DNA of 64,000 nt from Arthrobacter sp. OV608 (lineage in GTDB: Bacteria > Actinomycetota > Actinomycetes > Actinomycetales > Micrococcaceae). Below, one piece after another: positions 18,077 through 25,729 of this stretch. Made by a program: the position numbers and the translations under genes. Location: assembly GCA_900110595.1 (NCBI GenBank), contig FOEZ01000003.1:310001-374000 (forward strand), read 5' to 3'. How positions within the stretch are numbered: the first letter of the stretch is position 1; each line of letters begins with the position of its first letter. The notes beneath the pieces were generated by a model that worked only from the letters and a program-made list of their open reading frames with translations, was not told the DNA's origin and did no database searches.

Positions 18077-18673
18077 TCATGAATACCGCTCTTCACGCCA
18101 CGGGTCCCCATGGACGTGGTACCCGTTGGATTCCCAGAAGCCCGGGATATCGGCCGGCGTCAGTTCAAGGCCGTTGACCCACTTTGCACTCTTCCAGAAG
18201 TACAAGTGCGGCACGAGCAGCCGGGCGGGTCCGCCGTGGGCGCGCTCCAACGGCTCACCGTCGAATTCCCACACCACCCAGGACCGGCCGCCCAGGAGAT
18301 CCGGCAGCGGAACATTGGTGGTGTAGCCGCCGTAAGAGTGGGCCGTCGTGTACCCGCAGCTCGTTTCCACATCCTCGAACAACGTGTCCAGGGAGACTCC
18401 CCGCCACGTGGTGCCCAGCTTGGACCAGCTGGTCACGCAATGGATGTCAGTCGGGACGTCCACCTGCGGGAGGTCCATAAACGCCTCCCACGACCAGGCG
18501 TGCCGCCGACCGGCTTCAGTGGTGATGAAGAATTCCCAGTCATTCTGGGGGATGTGCGGTGCAGGTCCGGCGCTCAGGACCGGAAAACTCGCCGTCTCGT
18601 ACTGGCCTGGAGGTAAGGCTGGATTGCCGGAGGGCCGCTTTCCATGAAAGCCGGACGAAATGATGCCCATCAT
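18077..18673 (-). CDS. Sulfite-oxidase-like molybdopterin-dependent enzyme
   Basis: A 198-residue protein of the oxidoreductase molybdopterin-binding (SuoX/MsrP) fold. The cofactor-ligating cysteine lies in DIHCVTSWSKLG, followed by WRGVSLDTLF, HSYGGYTTNVPLPDLLG, EPLERAHGGPARLLVPHLYF and KSAKWVNGLEL, all conserved positions of the family. No signal peptide is seen, so it appears cytoplasmic, unlike periplasmic MsrP. A strong GGAGG precedes tandem ATGs at 18673 and 18670; the second has the better spacing. It starts the three-gene operon with the flavin reductase and DUF6510. The substrate is unknown. Confidence 0.9.
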   Translation of the reverse strand: MMGIISSGFHGKRPSGNPALPPGQYETASFPVLSAGPAPHIPQNDWEFFITTEAGRRHAWSWEAFMDLPQVDVPTDIHCVTSWSKLGTTWRGVSLDTLFEDVETSCGYTTAHSYGGYTTNVPLPDLLGGRSWVVWEFDGEPLERAHGGPARLLVPHLYFWKSAKWVNGLELTPADIPGFWESNGYHVHGDPWREERYS

Positions 18674-18871
18674 GCACCTCCAGTGCGGAGCTTCCGGTCG
18701 ACGGTGATCGGTTCCCCAACGATAGGGCAAGCGCACAGCAAGGTCTAGGGACCGTTTGTGGTTGTGGGTGGGGAAAGGAATCCTGCTGGGTCCATGAGGT
18801 TTCTCACGGAGCCGGTGCTCGCGGCGATAAAATTGCTGTAGGGGGAGACCGAACTCCTCAAGGAAGAACAC

Positions 18872-19318
18872 ATGAAACCGATCCGTCAGAGCATTGAAGT
18901 AGCCCGTCGGCCTGAGGACGTGTTCTCCTACGCCACCGACTTTGCCAGGTTCCCCGAATGGCAGGTGGGTGCAGTCACGGCAAGCCCCATCAGTGATTCT
19001 CCCGCCGGACCTGGTGCGCGGGCTGCCGTCACCCGAAGAGTTGGCCCAGGACGGTTCGCGAGGACCGAGGTGATCAGCCGGTATCATCCGCCGCGCACCT
19101 GGACGGTCGAGGGCGTGGGCGGACCACTCACAGCTCATGCCCACGGCACGATCGAACCTGCGGGGGACGGCGCCGAATCGCGGGTCACCATTGATGTGGA
19201 CTTTGAAGGACATGGCATAGGCAGGTTCCTCATTCCCAGCGTGGCCCGGTTCGCGGCCAGGAGACAGCTCCCGAGGAACCTTCAGAACCTCAAGCGGGTT
19301 CTCGAACAACTCCGGTAA
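18872..19318 (+). CDS. SRPBCC family (polyketide-cyclase/START-like) protein
   Basis: A 148-residue protein starting MKPIRQSIEVARRPEDVFSY, the typical first strand and helix of the SRPBCC fold, followed by FARFPEWQVG and a C-terminal helix (FLIPSVARFAARRQLPRNLQ). These proteins have a hydrophobic pocket that binds small lipophilic ligands; the ligand is not predictable here. AGGAAG precedes the ATG at 18872. It stands alone between divergent and unrelated genes. A second SRPBCC protein lies at 34.7 kb but is only distantly similar. Confidence 0.85.
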   Translation: MKPIRQSIEVARRPEDVFSYATDFARFPEWQVGAVTASPISDSPAGPGARAAVTRRVGPGRFARTEVISRYHPPRTWTVEGVGGPLTAHAHGTIEPAGDGAESRVTIDVDFEGHGIGRFLIPSVARFAARRQLPRNLQNLKRVLEQLR

Positions 19319-19429
19319 CGGGCCTTGCCACGTGCAAGTACGACGGCGGCACTCGCCCCGGATGGCGGCTGCGGGACATGAGGGTCTTTCCCCCTATCCA
19401 GCATGTGCCCGTGCGCGGAAGATGACCGT

Positions 19430-20674
19430 ATGAAAAAACTCGTGCTGGCCGGTCTCACCGCTCTTGTTATGGTTGTTGGCGCCCTGCTGGGCGCAGTCGT
19501 CCCGGGCAATGCCGCCCCAAGCCCCTCGATCACGGCGGGGCAGATCCTCGTAAAGTTCCGCGACAGCGGCGCGGCCCCGGGAGTCCTCCGCCCGCACGGG
19601 CTCAGTGACGGGCCCGGCGTCGGCAGTACTGGCGCGCACCTCATCACGGTGCCGGCGGGTAAGGAGCTGCAGCTCGTTGCGGCACTCAGCCGGAACCCGG
19701 CGGTTGAGTATGCGGAACCGGATTTTGTGGTCACTCCGGCCACTAACGACACCTACTTCCCGAGCCAGTACGCCCTGGAAAACACTGCCCAACCGTTCAC
19801 GAACACCGCGGGCACGGTGACTGTTGCCAAGGGCACAGCTGACGCGGATGTGGACGCCGTCGAAGCTTGGGACGTCACGAAGGGCGGCGTGACCAAAGTT
19901 GCTGTCCTCGATTCCGGCGTCGCCACCGACAACCCGGACATCAACCCGAAGGTGGTTGCACGGGCCAACTTCACCACGTCGAGAAACAATGAGGACAACT
20001 ACGGCCACGGCACGCATGTCGCCGGCATCGTCGCTGCCGTCGCCGAGAACGGCATCGGCGTTGCCGGTGTGTGCCGGGACTGCACCATCCTGGCTGGAAA
20101 AATCCTCAGCGACACGGGGATGGGATCCAGCGCAGGACTGGCGAACGGCATCAACTGGGCAGTCCAGAATGGTGCGCGGGTCATCAACATGAGCTTGGTC
20201 GTTGGGGCGTCAACCACCCTGGAAACTGCGGTGAACAACGCTTGGAATGCTGGCGTGTTGCTCGTTGCTGCAGCCGGCAACGGTGGAAACACCAGCATGA
20301 ATTACCCCGCCGCCTACCCCAACGTCATTGCCGTGGGGGCAACCGACAACAACGACAAGAAGGCATCGTTTTCCACGTATGGCACCTGGGTGGACGTCGC
20401 AGCGCCAGGGGTCAGCGTCTACTCCACCTTCCCCAACCACAAATTTGTCCTTGCCAGGGAGTACAACCGTTCCCAGGGTTATGACATCGGCAGCGGGACG
20501 TCCATGTCGTCACCGATTGTCGCTGCCGTTGCCGCGCTCGCCTGGAGTGCCAACCCCGGCGCAAGCAATTGGACAGTCCGCGCCAAGGTCGAAGCGAGCA
20601 CAAACACCATTGAGGGCATCGGGACTTTTTGGAGCCATGGCCGGGTGAACGCAGACCTCGCCGTCCATTGGTGA
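19430..20674 (+). CDS. Secreted subtilisin-family serine protease (S8)
   Basis: A 414-residue preproprotein. It has a signal peptide MKKLVLAGLTALVMVVGALL with cleavage near AAPS, an I9-like propeptide (ILVKFRDSG, VEYAEPDF), and an S8 catalytic domain with Asp in VAVLDSGVATDNPDI, His in NYGHGTHVAGIVAA, oxyanion Asn in LLVAAAGNGGN and Ser in GTSMSSPIVAAVAAL. The order and spacing are thermitase-like. Start 19430 is chosen because it gives a canonical signal peptide; an upstream ATG at 19403 would add ten polar residues. Autoprocessing and an extracellular role in protein degradation are expected. Confidence 0.95.
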   Translation: MKKLVLAGLTALVMVVGALLGAVVPGNAAPSPSITAGQILVKFRDSGAAPGVLRPHGLSDGPGVGSTGAHLITVPAGKELQLVAALSRNPAVEYAEPDFVVTPATNDTYFPSQYALENTAQPFTNTAGTVTVAKGTADADVDAVEAWDVTKGGVTKVAVLDSGVATDNPDINPKVVARANFTTSRNNEDNYGHGTHVAGIVAAVAENGIGVAGVCRDCTILAGKILSDTGMGSSAGLANGINWAVQNGARVINMSLVVGASTTLETAVNNAWNAGVLLVAAAGNGGNTSMNYPAAYPNVIAVGATDNNDKKASFSTYGTWVDVAAPGVSVYSTFPNHKFVLAREYNRSQGYDIGSGTSMSSPIVAAVAALAWSANPGASNWTVRAKVEASTNTIEGIGTFWSHGRVNADLAVHW

Positions 20675-20703
20675 GAAGGCACGCTCTGTTACAGTCGGGC
20701 ACC

Positions 20704-21432
20704 ATGACGCAACTTAGACCCGATGCCGCCGCTAAGGTCGGCTTCCTCCACACCGCGGAGGTCCACGTGGCGACATTCGACGCCCTCTCGCGCAAGCATC
20801 TGCCGTCCGCCTCCACGGTCCACCGCGTGGATCCCGAAGCCCTGGAACTTGCCCGGCAGGACGGGATGGCGGAGAGGGTACGTGCCGTCGTCGCAGCCCA
20901 TCTGGCGGAACTTCGGGATGCCGGATGCGGAATCATCTTGTGCACCTGCTCCACTCTGGGCGAGGTAGCGGAGGAGCTGTCGGGTGACGGACTGGCCGTT
21001 ATCCGGATCGACCGGCCGATGCTTCGCCGGGCCGTGACCCTCGGCCCACGCATCGGAGTCCTCGTGGCTCTCACGAGCACCATCGAGCCAACCACCCGTG
21101 TCCTCGCCGAGGAGGCCGCGGACGCGGAAACTGACATCACTGTTGAGGTCAGCGTGGTGGAGGGTGCGTGGGATGCCTTCCTGGCCGGAGACGCGGAGGC
21201 CTACCACTCATGTATCGCCCAGGCGGCGCGTATGCTCGCAGGCCGCTGCGACGTCGTGGTCCTCGCCCAGGCGAGCATGGAACCTGCCGCCGCCCTGCTG
21301 GCCGGCCTCGAAACACCTTTCCTCACCAGCCCCCGCTCGGCCGTCGAAGCCGTCGCGGCGGTACAACGTGGCTTCAAGAATGACCCGGCAGACCACCTGC
21401 CCAGGGAAGCGGCTGCCATTCGCCGGCACTGA
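20704..21432 (+). CDS. Asp/Glu-racemase-like family protein
   Basis: A 242-residue protein with two-fold pseudo-symmetric features of the Asp/Glu/hydantoin racemase superfamily: an N-terminal VGFLHTAEVHVATFDAL, the first-half CTCSTLGEVAEEL with the expected cysteine, RIGVLVALTSTIEPTTRVL, and second-half VVVLAQASM, where a second catalytic cysteine would normally sit but reads Ala/Ser. Loss of the second cysteine suggests a lyase/isomerase or non-racemase role. The last 14 or so codons lie inside hairpin-repeat copy 2, so the C terminus appears to have been replaced by repeat sequence. Confidence 0.78.
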   Translation: MTQLRPDAAAKVGFLHTAEVHVATFDALSRKHLPSASTVHRVDPEALELARQDGMAERVRAVVAAHLAELRDAGCGIILCTCSTLGEVAEELSGDGLAVIRIDRPMLRRAVTLGPRIGVLVALTSTIEPTTRVLAEEAADAETDITVEVSVVEGAWDAFLAGDAEAYHSCIAQAARMLAGRCDVVVLAQASMEPAAALLAGLETPFLTSPRSAVEAVAAVQRGFKNDPADHLPREAAAIRRH

Positions 21433-21504
21433 GTAGGACGACGGCGGCACGCAGTCCCGCCGTCGTCGTTCCATCCGTTGCTGCTGGCCCGGGAGCGGAA
21501 TCCT
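21389..21504. repeat. Hairpin repeat element, copy 2
   Basis: Second copy of the element described at 16882. The stem is 11 bp (GACGACGGCGG, 21437-21447, with 21457-21467) around a 9-base loop. Its left arm (AGGGAAGCGGCTGCCATTCG) encodes the last residues of the upstream gene, and its right end (GAATCCTGG) touches the stop codon of the convergent DUF4231 gene. Confidence 0.85.
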
Positions 21505-21506
21505 GG

Positions 21507-21992
21507 CTACCGGCCTTCCTCCGAGTGGCTCGGGGTCTGCTGCTGGCTGCTGGTCCACTTCGCGTGTTCCTGGGAGATCAGGCCCTCGATCCGCTCTGCC
21601 AGCTGCTGGTGCCGGTCCGCACGCAGGTACGGCCCTGCCTTGGCAAGGTACAGGTAGCGTTCGTGTTTGAGGGCCTCGGCGGTGGAACGGTAGGTGATCC
21701 AGCGCTCCTGGAATTGGTAGAGGTGCTGGGCGCCCTCCAGGACCACGATGACGGCGGCCAGTGCGCCGGTCACCAGGACAGGGCTGCGTATGCCGGCCAC
21801 CACCGGCAGCACCGCGGCCACCGCGAGTTCCAGCAGCTTGAGCCATTTGTAGTGGCGTTGGTTGTCCGCGCTCTTGCGGTCATACCAGCTGATCTGGTCC
21901 TCCAGCCGGTCCCATGTGGGATCCTCAGCGGCGGGAGTGCGCACGGCTGTGATGGGTCGTGCCGGATCCGATTCCTCCTCGCGGCGTGCCAT
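21507..21992 (-). CDS. DUF4231 (SLATT-like) two-helix membrane protein
   Basis: A 161-residue protein. A soluble acidic N terminus and WDRLEDQISWYDRKSADNQR lead to two adjacent helices (LELAVAAVLPVVAGI and VLVTGALAAVIVVLEGAQHL), then a long amphipathic helix FQERWITYRSTAEALKHERY. This is the DUF4231 pattern, a family placed with SLATT domains, which are predicted pore-forming effectors in nucleotide-signalled defence systems. It starts 25 bases after the TIR gene on the same strand, so the two are likely co-transcribed. The family assignment is firm; the effector role is inferred. Confidence 0.85.
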   Translation of the reverse strand: MARREEESDPARPITAVRTPAAEDPTWDRLEDQISWYDRKSADNQRHYKWLKLLELAVAAVLPVVAGIRSPVLVTGALAAVIVVLEGAQHLYQFQERWITYRSTAEALKHERYLYLAKAGPYLRADRHQQLAERIEGLISQEHAKWTSSQQQTPSHSEEGR

Positions 21993-22017
21993 GGGCTTTC
22001 CCTTCCCTTGAAGTCAG

Positions 22018-23151
22018 CTACTCGGCAAGGACAAAGAACACCTGCCACTTATCGGGGCAGAAGCGGTCCCCGGTCAGCACGTAGCAGGGCCACATCTCCC
22101 AGCTGCCGGCGCTGGTAATCAGGACCCTGCCCTGGGCGGTGAGGGTTTCTCCGGGCTCAAGGGCTTTTCCTTCGTTCATGTCCTCGGCATCGTGGTGTTC
22201 CCCTTCCGCATCCCGGGCTCCAACAAACGTGTACTCCAGTTGCAGGGGCTGGTCCGTGGTGTTGGTCAAGGCGTAGCTCACCGTGATGGTGTCGCCGACG
22301 CGGGGAGGATCGGGATCCCGCCGGCTGGCCGCCTGCAGCTCAGTCAGCTCGATCCCGTCTTCGCTCGTGACGGGGGAGGAGTCGACGTCGATTCCGCCGC
22401 CTCCCTGGACGGGCGCCTGCCGGTCAACAGAGTTGGCATTTGGCGAGGTCCTCGTCTGGAGATTGGCGACCAGCAGGACCACCAGCAGGATTACGACGGC
22501 GGCGGCCGCCCCGCCCAGAAGAAGCATCCGCTTGGAGAGGGGCCGGCGGCGCGATGTTTCGGTGCTGCCATTTTGCTGGGCGCGGAGGGGCGCGCGGTCC
22601 GGTGCAGGGGCTGGAGGAGGTGCTGCCGCCGCCGGGATCCCGCCGTCGTCCTGGGTTCTCCGCACCTCGGCAAGAGTGGTGTCCAGGACCTTGAAGAGCC
22701 GGCTGGTGTCGAACTCGAAGCGGGCCGGGCTGAATTCCAGGGCCTGCCGGCGCACCAGCCTGACCAGGCTCTCGGGCAATTCATCGGCGCGCGGCATCCT
22801 GGCCGTGTCCACCAGGATGGGGATGACCCTGACGTTCCGGGTCAGGGCAGCCTGGACCTCAAGGCGTACAAAGTCGTCAGGGTCGTCAAGCCGGCGCCGG
22901 CCATGCTCGTCAGCGATGGTCAGCCACTCATCGCCGATCAGCACGAGCACCACGTCGCAGGAGCCCACGGCCCTGGTGATTGACTCAACAAAGTCGTCGC
23001 CCAGCTGGATCGAGTCCACGTCCTTGAAGACCTGGCCGCCGCCGTAACGGTCCGCGAGCCGATCGTAGAGCCAGCCGGCCGGGTAGGCGGTCTCTTCCCG
23101 CCGGTAACTGATGAAGATCCGGCCCGTTGCGTTCGGGAGAGAACTAGTCAT
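22018..23151 (-). CDS. Membrane-spanning TIR-domain protein with extracytoplasmic domain
   Basis: A 377-residue protein. Residues 10-165 are a TIR domain: RIFISYRREE (11-20), GGQVFKDVDSIQLGDDF, CDVVLVLIGDEWL (65-77), and VRLEVQAALTR, where E98 is the likely NADase glutamate. A Pro/Ala-rich linker (171-200) leads to a basic stop-transfer cluster and one helix (209-230). The remaining 145 residues lie outside and form a beta-rich, DUF4352-like domain (TITVSYALTNTTDQPLQLEY) with two cysteines (356, 365) that could form a disulfide. Start 23151 is the ATG giving a clean TIR N terminus. It precedes the SLATT-like gene in an operon. The topology resembles a receptor. Confidence 0.9.
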   Translation of the reverse strand: MTSSLPNATGRIFISYRREETAYPAGWLYDRLADRYGGGQVFKDVDSIQLGDDFVESITRAVGSCDVVLVLIGDEWLTIADEHGRRRLDDPDDFVRLEVQAALTRNVRVIPILVDTARMPRADELPESLVRLVRRQALEFSPARFEFDTSRLFKVLDTTLAEVRRTQDDGGIPAAAAPPPAPAPDRAPLRAQQNGSTETSRRRPLSKRMLLLGGAAAAVVILLVVLLVANLQTRTSPNANSVDRQAPVQGGGGIDVDSSPVTSEDGIELTELQAASRRDPDPPRVGDTITVSYALTNTTDQPLQLEYTFVGARDAEGEHHDAEDMNEGKALEPGETLTAQGRVLITSAGSWEMWPCYVLTGDRFCPDKWQVFFVLAE

Positions 23152-23491
23152 TGCCCACGACCTTCTGCGACCGAGCCCAGACCCTGCGGGCATTACACCC
23201 CCGGAGGCGTTACTGGCGCGTTACTGCCGAGGGGAACGGGTCTGCCGGCGAAACAGGTAGTTCCAGCCGAAAAGAACAGGTACCGGCCACGGTGACCGTG
23301 GGTTTGCCTGGTGTCTAGACTCCGGCTCAAGCCGTTATGTCGTCCACGGTAGAGGGGTCGCCTGCGGCATCCGTTGGTTTCGACGCAAAGCTGCGCCGAA
23401 ACGATTTCCGGCCGTCAACGACGGCAGGTGATCTTCCGAAGGCCGCAGGATCGCGCCACAACAGGATTCGCTCTCAACAGGGGGAAACGTG
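23152..23491. other. Intergenic region between divergent TIR and beta-propeller genes
   Basis: About 340 bases with no supported gene. It should contain the promoters of both divergent genes. I see no clear -35/-10 pair, operator palindrome or repeat. A 140-residue minus-strand frame crossing it is a shadow of the beta-propeller gene. Confidence 0.5.
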
Positions 23492-24856
23492 ATGCAGCTA
23501 CTCAGCACATTGTCCAGGGGACACCAGGGTCCATCTTCGGGCCAAGTCGTTAGAGCACTGGGGCCGGGGAAACGCCTGTTTGCCATGCGTTCGTCCGCTG
23601 CCCGCCTTCGCGGCCGGCGTGCGGCCATCACGGGTATGATCCTGGCGGCCCTCATGCCGGTTGGCAATATCCCTGCAACCGCTGCGGCCACGGTGGCTTC
23701 CACGATCCCGGTCGGGACAAGCCCCAGGAATGTTGCGTTCGCCCCGGACGGGTCCAAAGCCTACGTCACCAACTGGGAAGCCAGCACGGTGTCGGTCATT
23801 GATGTCGGGTCGGGCACGGTGGCTTCCACGATCCCGGTCGGGCCGTCTCCGATCGGTGTCGCGGTGGCCCCAGACGGGTCGGTTGCCTACGTCACCAGCG
23901 CCAGTTCCGACACGGTGTCGGTCATCGATGTGGCCTCCAGCACGATGACCTCCTCGATCCCGGTCGGGGCGACTCCGATCGCCGTTGCGTTCGCCCCGGA
24001 CGGGTCGAGGGCCTACGTCACCAGTGGCAGCAGCAGTTCTGGCACCGTGTCGGTCATCGATGTGGCCTCCAGCACGATGACCTCCTCGATCCCGGTGGGG
24101 CCGCTTCCGAACGCCGTTGCGTTCACCCCGGACGGGTCGAAGGCCTACGTCACCAACGGGCAGGATTCCAACCAGGTGTCAGTCATCAATGTCGCCAAGG
24201 GCAAGATGACTTCCACCATCCCGGTCGGGTCGTCTCCGACAGGCGTTGCTTTCACCCCGGACGGGTCCACAGCCTACGTCGCCAACAACGAGGGCGACAC
24301 AGTTTCGGTCATCAATGTAGCCAGGGGCAAGATGACTTCCACCATCCCGGTCGGGTGGGCCCCGGACAGTGTTGCGATTGTCCCGGACGGGTCGACAGCC
24401 TACGTCACGAACTCCGGTTCGGACACGGTGTCGGTCATCGATGTGGGGTCGCGCATGGTGACCTCGACAATCTCTGTCGGGACGCACCCTACCGGTGTTG
24501 CGGTCGCCCCGGGCGGGTCGACTGTCTACGTCGTTAACACCTTTTCCAACACGGTGTCGGTCGTCACCGCGGACGCACCGCCGGTGTTCACCGCGGCCAC
24601 ACCGCCCACAAAAGCGAACACGGGTGCAGCCTACAGCTACACGTTCGCCGCCACGGGTGCCCCGGCCCCGACCTTCCGGGTGTCCTCCGGTGCACTGCCT
24701 GCAGGGCTCAGCCTGGACACCACCACGGGAGTCCTGTCCGGAACCCCGACCAAGGCCGGCAAGTTCACGTTCAGGGTGACCGCCACCAACGGGGCCAGCC
24801 CAGACGCGGTCACGGGCCGCATCACGATCACCGTGGCCAAGGCGACGGTCCGCTGA
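23492..24856 (+). CDS. Secreted seven-repeat YVTN beta-propeller with C-terminal Ig-like domain
   Basis: About 454 residues. An arginine-rich start and hydrophobic segment (AAITGMILAALMPVGNIPAT) act as a signal peptide; an internal ATG at 23585 would give a more conventional one. Seven consecutive repeats of about 42 residues follow, each with STIPVG, a VAFAPDG turn, AYVTN and TVSVIDV, enough for one seven-bladed propeller. The last 90 residues are a He_PIG/Ig-like domain (FRVSSGALPAGLSLDTTTG, LSGTPTKAGKFTFRVTATNG). Such proteins are surface-exposed or secreted and probably bind partners or polymers. Repeats are highly similar at the DNA level, so copy number may vary between strains. SD GGGGAAA precedes the start. 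Confidence 0.9.
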   Translation: MQLLSTLSRGHQGPSSGQVVRALGPGKRLFAMRSSAARLRGRRAAITGMILAALMPVGNIPATAAATVASTIPVGTSPRNVAFAPDGSKAYVTNWEASTVSVIDVGSGTVASTIPVGPSPIGVAVAPDGSVAYVTSASSDTVSVIDVASSTMTSSIPVGATPIAVAFAPDGSRAYVTSGSSSSGTVSVIDVASSTMTSSIPVGPLPNAVAFTPDGSKAYVTNGQDSNQVSVINVAKGKMTSTIPVGSSPTGVAFTPDGSTAYVANNEGDTVSVINVARGKMTSTIPVGWAPDSVAIVPDGSTAYVTNSGSDTVSVIDVGSRMVTSTISVGTHPTGVAVAPGGSTVYVVNTFSNTVSVVTADAPPVFTAATPPTKANTGAAYSYTFAATGAPAPTFRVSSGALPAGLSLDTTTGVLSGTPTKAGKFTFRVTATNGASPDAVTGRITITVAKATVR

Positions 24857-24879
24857 GAATGACCCGCGTGGACGCGTCG

Positions 24880-24998
24880 GCAGAGCACCTGCCTAGGGAA
24901 GCGGCTGCCGTTCACCGACGCTGACGGAGGACGACGGCGGAACGTAGTCACGCCGTCGTCGTTCCAACCGTTGCTGCTGGGCCGGCGACGGAATCCTG
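24880..24998. repeat. Hairpin repeat element, copy 3
   Basis: Third copy of the element at 16882 and 21389. The stem is 10 bp (GACGACGGCG, 24930-24939, with 24951-24960). Here the minus-strand reading of the repeat is part of the HNH gene: it supplies the last residues (QQQRLERRRRDYVPPSS and on to the TAG at 24893). The plus-strand beta-propeller gene ends just upstream. Confidence 0.85.
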
Positions 24999-25468
24999 GC
25001 ACGCTTGGCGCGGTTGCACCGGGCGCACGCGGCGACGAAGTTCTGCAGGCTGGTGGAACCGCCCTTGGACCACGGATAGAAGTGGTCGCCGTGCTCGGCC
25101 GGGCGGCCACAGCGCCTCCCGAAGTCGGCTTCCAGCTCGCACAAGCCACCGGCGCGGGCCATCCCCTCGCGGCGCTGCTGGCGGGTGAAACGGCGGACCG
25201 GGTCGCGGCGTCGAACGTCCCGGTTCGTCATCACGGCCGCGACAATGCCGAGCACGACGGCGGCCACGCCGGGGAGAGTGACCGCGGCGACGACGCCATC
25301 GAACAGGCCGCGCAGAACCCCGGCGGCGGAGGAGGGCCCTGCTCCGGCAGCCGGGGTTACCTTCGCCATGAGCGCTGACATCAACGCGACAGCAAACCAG
25401 ATCATCACCGCCGAGTAGGCCAGGCGAAGGCCTTGCCGTGTCCAATAGATGCGGCCCAGTTCCTGCAT
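24893..25468 (-). CDS. Membrane-anchored HNH nuclease
   Basis: A 191-residue protein with two N-terminal hydrophobic helices (LAYSAVMIWFAVALMSALMA and GVVAAVTLPGVAAVVLGIVA) followed by a basic linker (NRDVRRRDPVRRFTRQQRRE) and an HNH domain: CELEADFGRRCGRPAEHGDH (first Cys pair and catalytic His), FYPWSKGGSTSLQNFVAACA, and RCNRAKRAR (second Cys and HNH end). The final 25 or so residues are encoded by hairpin repeat copy 3. ATG 25468 follows GGGGGAA; 25480 is an alternative. Nuclease activity is expected from the motif; the membrane anchor would place the domain on the cytoplasmic face if the two helices form a hairpin. Confidence 0.85.
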   Translation of the reverse strand: MQELGRIYWTRQGLRLAYSAVMIWFAVALMSALMAKVTPAAGAGPSSAAGVLRGLFDGVVAAVTLPGVAAVVLGIVAAVMTNRDVRRRDPVRRFTRQQRREGMARAGGLCELEADFGRRCGRPAEHGDHFYPWSKGGSTSLQNFVAACARCNRAKRARIPSPAQQQRLERRRRDYVPPSSSVSVGERQPLP

Positions 25469-25729
25469 CAATTCCCCCATTTACGTTGCGCCGGAAGACC
25501 ATGGCCCCGGATGTCCAGGGAAATCGTATAGTCCGGCCGCAGGCTGCTGCCCCAGGTTTAGCTCAGCTTTTGCTCAGGTTCCGGGCCCCGTTTGCAAGCC
25601 CGGCCTGGATATGCGGCATCCCCTCGGGCAGCCTCGCCCGCCGGTAAGCCCTAGCTGGCTGAAGCGGCTGGAGCACGCGCGGGGCTGGTGCGGGAATAAG
25701 GGACCGGGGCCGCCCTGTTGCTCTCCGGT

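Noticed and set aside
18077..19309. A 410-residue open frame extending the molybdoenzyme N terminus
   Set aside because: The extra 200 residues lack family similarity, overlap the SRPBCC gene on the other strand, and a strong GGAGG with tandem ATG lies at 18673.
23699..24580. CRISPR-like spaced repeats
   Set aside because: The period is about 126 bases and the repeats are coding beta-propeller units; there are no spacers or cas genes.
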